Below, in pieces: positions 60,068-64,000 of a stretch of DNA of 64,000 bases. Both the position numbers and the translations under genes were made by a program. The notes beneath the pieces are model-generated. The model was not told the DNA's origin, did not search any database, and saw only the letters and a program-made list of their open reading frames with translations. Source of the stretch: Halostagnicola larsenii XH-48 (GTDB taxonomy: Archaea > Halobacteriota > Halobacteria > Halobacteriales > Natrialbaceae). How positions within the stretch are numbered: position 1 is the first letter of the stretch; each line of letters opens with the position of its first letter. The stretch lies in the NCBI RefSeq assembly GCF_000517625.1, contig NZ_CP007055.1, positions 806,001-870,000 on the forward strand. The letters run 5' to 3'.

Positions 60068-62404
60068 ATGACGATCGCGGAGCCTGATTCGTCGACGCTG
60101 ACGAGAGACCGGTACGACCGGCTTCTCGAGGCTGCAGAAACCTACCGAGAAGCGCTCGTCGTCAGGCTCTGCGGGGAGGTCGGGGTTCGGCCGGCCGAAC
60201 TCGCGCGGCTCTCGAGCGGCGATATCGATCGAGTTACTGCGGATCCACCGCGATATCTGCTCCGGATTCCAAACGGGGACTTCGAGGAGCACGCTGACCG
60301 TGATACTCCTCCCGACCGGACCCGGACCGCGTATCTCCCGACCGATCTCCAGCGCGATCTCGAGCGGTACGTTCGAAGCAACGATATCGCGGCTGCAGAG
60401 CGGATCTTTCCGGTGACACCGCGTCGAATCCAGATGCTCGTCTCCGACGTCGCCGACCGGGCGAGCGAGCGCGCGAACGACGATTCCCTGTCGTCGGTCT
60501 CCTCGAGCGATCTGCGCCGATACTTCGCGCGGTCGTCGCTGGTCACCCACGAGATCAACCCGCGGGTGGTCAAAACCGCCGGCGGCTGGAAGAGCTTCGA
60601 AGCCCTCGAGTCGTATCTCTCCGAGCCAACCGACGACGCGATCGTGGAAGCGTTCGAGGTCGTCGAAGACGGGGCTCGTTCGACCGACAATGCCGCGGAG
60701 ATGCGCGACGATAGCCTCGTCGGATCGATACTGGCTGCGACCGATCGGTGTGCGCTCATCAGATTGGATTCCGACGGCTACGTCGAACGCTGGAACCGAA
60801 GCGCGGTGTCGACGCTGGGGTACCACGCCGGCGAGATCGTCGGCACGCACGCGTCCGTTTTTTACGCCGAGGACGAGTTAACCGGCGACGAACTCGAGGG
60901 AAAACTCGCCGAGGCGACGACCGAGTCACCGCTCGAGGACGATAGCTGGTTCGTCCACCGGGACGGAAGCCGATTCCGAGCGACCGAACTCATCGTTCCG
61001 CTTCGCGAGGAACCGGGTGTCCGAGGAGGGTACGCCCTGTTCATCCACGACATCTCGAATCACCACGAACAGCTCGAGTCAGAACGCTCGAGAAACGACC
61101 GTCTCGAAGGGGCAAACGCCGTGACCCGCCGGTTCCGGAGCGTGGCACAGGAACTGCTCGAGGCCTCGGCACACGACGAGGTCGAAACCGACTGCTGTCG
61201 CGCACTCGTCGACGGGCCGGCCTATCAGTACGCCTGGATCGATCGAACGACGCGAACGGGTGAACGACAAAACTGGCGGACCTCGAGCGGTATCGATCCC
61301 GAGGCCGCTGACCGGTTGCTTCCCGATACATGGGACGGCGCGACGGCGGGGGGAGACGCCGCCCGTCGCCCATCTGGAAGTGAGTTCGACGACAACCCAC
61401 CAGAGTTCGATGATAGTCCACCTACGAGCTCCGGCGTCGGTACCGACGATGTGACTGGTACCGATGGCGGACCGTCGACCGGACCTGCGGCGGGTGAGCC
61501 GTCCGCCGGCGAGACTGTCGTCACGAGCGTTGCCGGACAGGTCGAAAACGAGTACGTCGAGGGAACTCTCGCGCGCGTCTGCGTGTCATACGGAGATACC
61601 GTCTACGGGACGCTCTCGGTCGTCACGGATCGGGAGGGCGCCTTCGACCGGGACGAACTGGCGTGGCTCGAGACGATCGGTCGACAGGTCGGGTACGCGA
61701 TCGCCGCCGTTCGCCGTCGCAACCTCCTGCTGTCGGATACGGTCGTCGAACTCGAGTTCGTCTGTCGCGACGAGCAGTCTTTCTTCGTCGATGCATCCGC
61801 CCAGCTCGGTTGCCGGTTCGAAATCGACTCGTTCGTCCCGGTTTCGGAATCGACTCAGCTCTACTACGTGACGTTGCAGGACGGCTCCCCGGCGACGGTT
61901 TTCGAACTGGCCGAGGCCGATCCGGGGATCGACGACTGCCGGCTGATCGAAACCTACGAGGACGGTTGGCGCGTCGAGTTCATCGTCGAGGGCTCGTCCC
62001 CCACGCTAACGCTCACCGAGTACGGCGTGACCGTACTCGAGACCGTCGTCGAAGGCGGGACGGCGACGATTGCCGCTGAGTGTGCTGGCGGGGCCGATCT
62101 GCGAACGATCGTCGACGGACTCCGATCTGTCTTTCCCGACTCCGAACTCGTCGGCAAACGCGAGGTCGAACGGACCGTCCAGACGGCCCACGAGTTTCGC
62201 GAAGGGCTCGCCGATCGGCTCACGGATAGACAGGAATCGGCGCTCAGAGCCGCGTATTTCGGCGGCTATTACGACTGGCCTCGAGAGAGCACGGCCGAGG
62301 AGGTCGCAGACGCCATGGGCGTTTCCTCGCCCACCCTGCACAACCACTTGCGCAAGGGTCAACACGAACTACTCAGAACGTTCTTCGACGCTTCTCAGGA
62401 GTGA
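60068..62404 (+). CDS. Bat-like regulator with degenerate tyrosine-recombinase N-terminus, PAS, GAF and HTH_10
   Basis: A 778-residue multi-domain regulator. Residues 1-190 resemble a tyrosine recombinase catalytic domain: Arg41 (RPAEL), S-D-L-R at 147-150 where integrases have H-x-L-R, Trp174 and Tyr183. The His is lost, so strand exchange is improbable. A PAS domain (about 215-335), a coiled segment, a GAF domain (about 345-560) and a Bat-type domain (565-710) follow. The C-terminal HTH_10 (about 715-770) has DRQESALRAAYFGGYYDWPR and VSSPTLHNHLRKGQ. It probably senses a small signal or redox state and controls the flanking acs genes (inference). Confidence 0.88.
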   Translation: MTIAEPDSSTLTRDRYDRLLEAAETYREALVVRLCGEVGVRPAELARLSSGDIDRVTADPPRYLLRIPNGDFEEHADRDTPPDRTRTAYLPTDLQRDLERYVRSNDIAAAERIFPVTPRRIQMLVSDVADRASERANDDSLSSVSSSDLRRYFARSSLVTHEINPRVVKTAGGWKSFEALESYLSEPTDDAIVEAFEVVEDGARSTDNAAEMRDDSLVGSILAATDRCALIRLDSDGYVERWNRSAVSTLGYHAGEIVGTHASVFYAEDELTGDELEGKLAEATTESPLEDDSWFVHRDGSRFRATELIVPLREEPGVRGGYALFIHDISNHHEQLESERSRNDRLEGANAVTRRFRSVAQELLEASAHDEVETDCCRALVDGPAYQYAWIDRTTRTGERQNWRTSSGIDPEAADRLLPDTWDGATAGGDAARRPSGSEFDDNPPEFDDSPPTSSGVGTDDVTGTDGGPSTGPAAGEPSAGETVVTSVAGQVENEYVEGTLARVCVSYGDTVYGTLSVVTDREGAFDRDELAWLETIGRQVGYAIAAVRRRNLLLSDTVVELEFVCRDEQSFFVDASAQLGCRFEIDSFVPVSESTQLYYVTLQDGSPATVFELAEADPGIDDCRLIETYEDGWRVEFIVEGSSPTLTLTEYGVTVLETVVEGGTATIAAECAGGADLRTIVDGLRSVFPDSELVGKREVERTVQTAHEFREGLADRLTDRQESALRAAYFGGYYDWPRESTAEEVADAMGVSSPTLHNHLRKGQHELLRTFFDASQE

Positions 62405-62584
62405 GTCGCTACCGGCTATCGCTCGAAACTATTCTCCACAGAGTCGTCTCTCGAACAGATTTGCTCCCGAAATCATATCGGAAATGACAGGCTGTGGAAC
62501 ACCCCTCACAGGCGATCAACCTATACCGGCGAGTGGGTCCTAAGTATCTAGACCCGAGACCGATCGTCCGTGTCCGGTCCTCGT

Positions 62585-62603
62585 AACCCGCCGACTGCGG
62601 GTT
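62585..62603. terminator. Hairpin downstream of the Bat-like regulator
   Basis: AACCCGC and GCGGGTT form a perfect 7-bp stem with a 5-nt loop, 180 bp after the stop codon and followed by TTGTTC. It may end the upstream transcript; archaeal terminators do not need hairpins, so this is uncertain. Confidence 0.35.
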
Positions 62604-62650
62604 GTTCATCGTTATATATCTCGACCGTATCCGGAAGCGTTAGCTCGGAA

Positions 62651-62663
62651 GACAATAATTGTC
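62651..62663. promoter_or_regulatory. Palindrome upstream of the second acs
   Basis: GACAAT, one base A, ATTGTC: a perfect inverted repeat 107 bp before the ATG at 62771. The bases just upstream (CTCGGAAGAC) loosely resemble the 12-bp repeats of the first acs promoter (GTCGGTAAGACG), so a shared regulator is possible. Confidence 0.4.
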
Positions 62664-62739
62664 ACACGGTTGGCGGGAAATTAATGAAATATAATGATGT
62701 TATTTGCTGGTGAGTTTACACAGCTAGATACTCCGTTTA

Positions 62740-62751
62740 GTACCCTGGTAC
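62740..62751. promoter_or_regulatory. Palindrome near the TATA region of the second acs
   Basis: GTACC-CT-GGTAC is a perfect inverted repeat 20 bp before the ATG at 62771, close to the expected transcript start. It would be well placed for a repressor. Confidence 0.4.
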
Positions 62752-62770
62752 CTCATTGATTGGGTGTACC

Positions 62771-64000
62771 ATGACAGACGAGAACGTCGATCTCGAGGTG
62801 CGCCTCGAAGAACAGGAGGCCTTCGAGCCACCGGAATCGTTCGTCGAACAGGCGAACGTCTCGGACGAGGGGATATACGAGGAGTTCGAGGAGAACTGGC
62901 CGGAGTGTTGGGAACGAGCAGCCGACATGCTCGATTGGGACGAGGAGTACGACAACGTACTCGTAGACGACGATGCCCCCTTCTACGAGTGGTTCACGGG
63001 CGGACAACTGAACGCATCGGAGAACTGTCTGGATCGCCACGTCGAAGGCGGTCGCGGCGACAGCGTCGCCATCGAGTGGGAGGGGGAACTCGGTGAAACG
63101 CGCACGTACACGTACGAAGAATTACTCGAGGAAGTAGATGAGTTTGCCGCCACGCTTCGTGGGCTCGGCGTCGAGGAAGACGACGTCGTCACGCTGTACA
63201 TGCCGATGATCCCCGAGCTACCGATCGCGATGTTGGCGTGTGCTCGACTGGGCGCACCCCATTCGGTCGTCTTCGCCGGCTTCTCGGCCGACGCGTTGGC
63301 CACCCGGATGAACTCGGCCGACAGCGAGTATCTCGTCACCTGTGATGGGTACTACCGCCGCGGCGACGCGCTCGACCACATCGAGAAGGCAAACGAAGGG
63401 CTCGAGGGCGTCGACCACGAGGTTTCCGACGTCGTCGTCGTCGACCGACTCGGCGACGAACTCGCACATTCGCTTGCCGACAACCAGCACGATTACGACG
63501 AACTCGTCGCCGACCACGCGGGGGAGTCCGTCGAACCGATCTCGAGAGACGCCGAGGATATGTTGTTCCTGATGTACACGTCGGGAACGACCGGGAAACC
63601 GAAGGGCGTGAAACACACGACCGGGGGGTACCTGTCCTACGCCGCCTGGACGAGCCACGCCGTCCTCGATATCGAACCTGAGGACACCTACTGGTGTTCG
63701 GCCGACATCGGCTGGATTACCGGCCACTCCTACATCGTCTACGGCCCGCTCGCGCTCGGAACGACCTCGGTGATGTACGAGGGAACGCCGGATTACCCGG
63801 AGAAAGATCGCATGTGGGAGCTCGTCGAGAAGAACGACGTCGATATCTTCTACACGGCCCCGACGGCGATTCGGGCGTTCATGAAGTGGGGGACCGAGTA
63901 CCCACAGCAACACGACCTCTCCTCGCTTCGCCTGCTCGGAACGGTCGGCGAACCGATCAACCCTCGCGCCTGGAAATGGTACTACAAACACATCGGCAAC
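62771..64000 (+). CDS. acs: Acetyl-CoA synthetase, second copy (partial, 3' end outside window)
   Basis: 410 residues are visible, in frame to the window end. The adenylation motif YTSGTTGKPKG is at 269-279, exactly the same position as in the first copy, and long blocks such as the AMLACARLGAPHSVVFAG region are nearly identical. The N-terminus differs (MTDENVDLEVRLEEQEAF). The catalytic C-terminal Lys lies beyond the window. Duplicate acs genes around a Bat-like regulator suggest two enzymes with different affinity or expression (inference). Confidence 0.93.
   Translation, partial: MTDENVDLEVRLEEQEAFEPPESFVEQANVSDEGIYEEFEENWPECWERAADMLDWDEEYDNVLVDDDAPFYEWFTGGQLNASENCLDRHVEGGRGDSVAIEWEGELGETRTYTYEELLEEVDEFAATLRGLGVEEDDVVTLYMPMIPELPIAMLACARLGAPHSVVFAGFSADALATRMNSADSEYLVTCDGYYRRGDALDHIEKANEGLEGVDHEVSDVVVVDRLGDELAHSLADNQHDYDELVADHAGESVEPISRDAEDMLFLMYTSGTTGKPKGVKHTTGGYLSYAAWTSHAVLDIEPEDTYWCSADIGWITGHSYIVYGPLALGTTSVMYEGTPDYPEKDRMWELVEKNDVDIFYTAPTAIRAFMKWGTEYPQQHDLSSLRLLGTVGEPINPRAWKWYYKHIGN

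Larger units (their letters stand above)
62405..62770. other. Regulatory gap between the Bat-like regulator and the second acs
   Basis: No gene. It holds a hairpin AACCCGC-5-nt-GCGGGTT at 62585-62603, a palindrome GACAAT-A-ATTGTC at 62651-62663, a palindrome GTACC-CT-GGTAC at 62740-62751 that overlaps a TATA-like CGTTTAG at 62734-62740, and an AT-rich stretch around 62675-62705. The promoter is well furnished compared with other genes in the window. Confidence 0.5.

Noticed and set aside
60068-60640. Active integrase
   Set aside because: The H-x-L-R His is replaced by Ser and the domain is fused in frame to PAS, GAF and HTH_10 domains; no attachment sites next to it.

Overview
This window is chromosomal DNA from an extremely halophilic archaeon (class Halobacteria). 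The evidence is high GC content, strongly acidic predicted proteins, TATA-type promoters that often place the transcript start on or next to the start codon, and lineage-typical genes. These genes include phosphomevalonate decarboxylase, a Nuo complex without the NADH module, HTH_10/Bat-type regulators, a HalOD1 protein and a Tat-type lipoprotein. A Natrialbales-like affiliation is plausible but is inference only.

Layout. 1-2.7 kb: N-terminal half of a metal-transporting P-type ATPase, an HTH_10 regulator with a clean palindrome between them, and a DUF2243 membrane protein. 2.9-11.2 kb: phosphomevalonate decarboxylase, a core MetE-type methionine synthase, endonuclease III, a degenerate NAD-kinase-like protein, an M28 peptidase, a CBS/ParB-like fusion and a TrkA-N/DHH fusion. 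11.2-21.7 kb: one minus-strand complex I operon (nuoA-B-CD-H-I-J1-J2-K-L-M-N) in which nearly all stop and start codons overlap. 21.9-25.5 kb: purK-purE, divergent from ribH and an aminotransferase. 25.5-26.2 kb: a frameshifted HNH nuclease remnant and tRNA-Gln. 26.2-34.6 kb: SPFH protein, UspA, a bacterial-type leucyl-tRNA synthetase with an altered KMSKS loop, HalOD1, DUF420, an ABC-2 exporter and an AlkA-type glycosylase. 34.6-37.1 kb: a second P1B ATPase whose membrane metal site reads SPW and whose HMA domain has only one Cys. 37.2-42.4 kb: an ATP-grasp ligase fused to a retropepsin-like protease (RimK-RimB-like), a polysaccharide-type flippase, a GNAT acetyltransferase and an AstE/AspA-type zinc peptidase. 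42.5-44.3 kb: small proteins and an AT-rich pocket with a Tat lipoprotein. 44.3-47.8 kb: sdhCDBA. 48-50.5 kb: XapX, a small HTH protein with an inverted repeat around its TATA box, an HD hydrolase, a peroxiredoxin and TatA. 50.5-51.1 kb: tRNA-Arg followed by tandem partial copies of its 3' end. 51-56.6 kb: hypotheticals, an Rdx protein, SurE and a TyrA-Rsm22 pair. 56.8-64 kb: two UspA proteins, two acetyl-CoA synthetases and, between them, a Bat-like regulator with a degenerate tyrosine-recombinase domain at its N-terminus.

How the parts fit. The nuo and sdh operons feed the respiratory chain, and the paired acs genes with the Bat-like sensor suggest regulated acetate activation. The two metal ATPases, the HTH_10 regulator and DUF420 suggest metal or oxidase-assembly functions. 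The best candidates for undescribed biology are the RimK-RimB fusion with the AstE-type peptidase, GNAT and flippase nearby; the SPW-type ATPase; the recombinase-derived Bat regulator between two acs genes with their own promoter repeats; and the serial tRNA-Arg 3'-end duplications. No CRISPR array, complete insertion sequence or rRNA was found.
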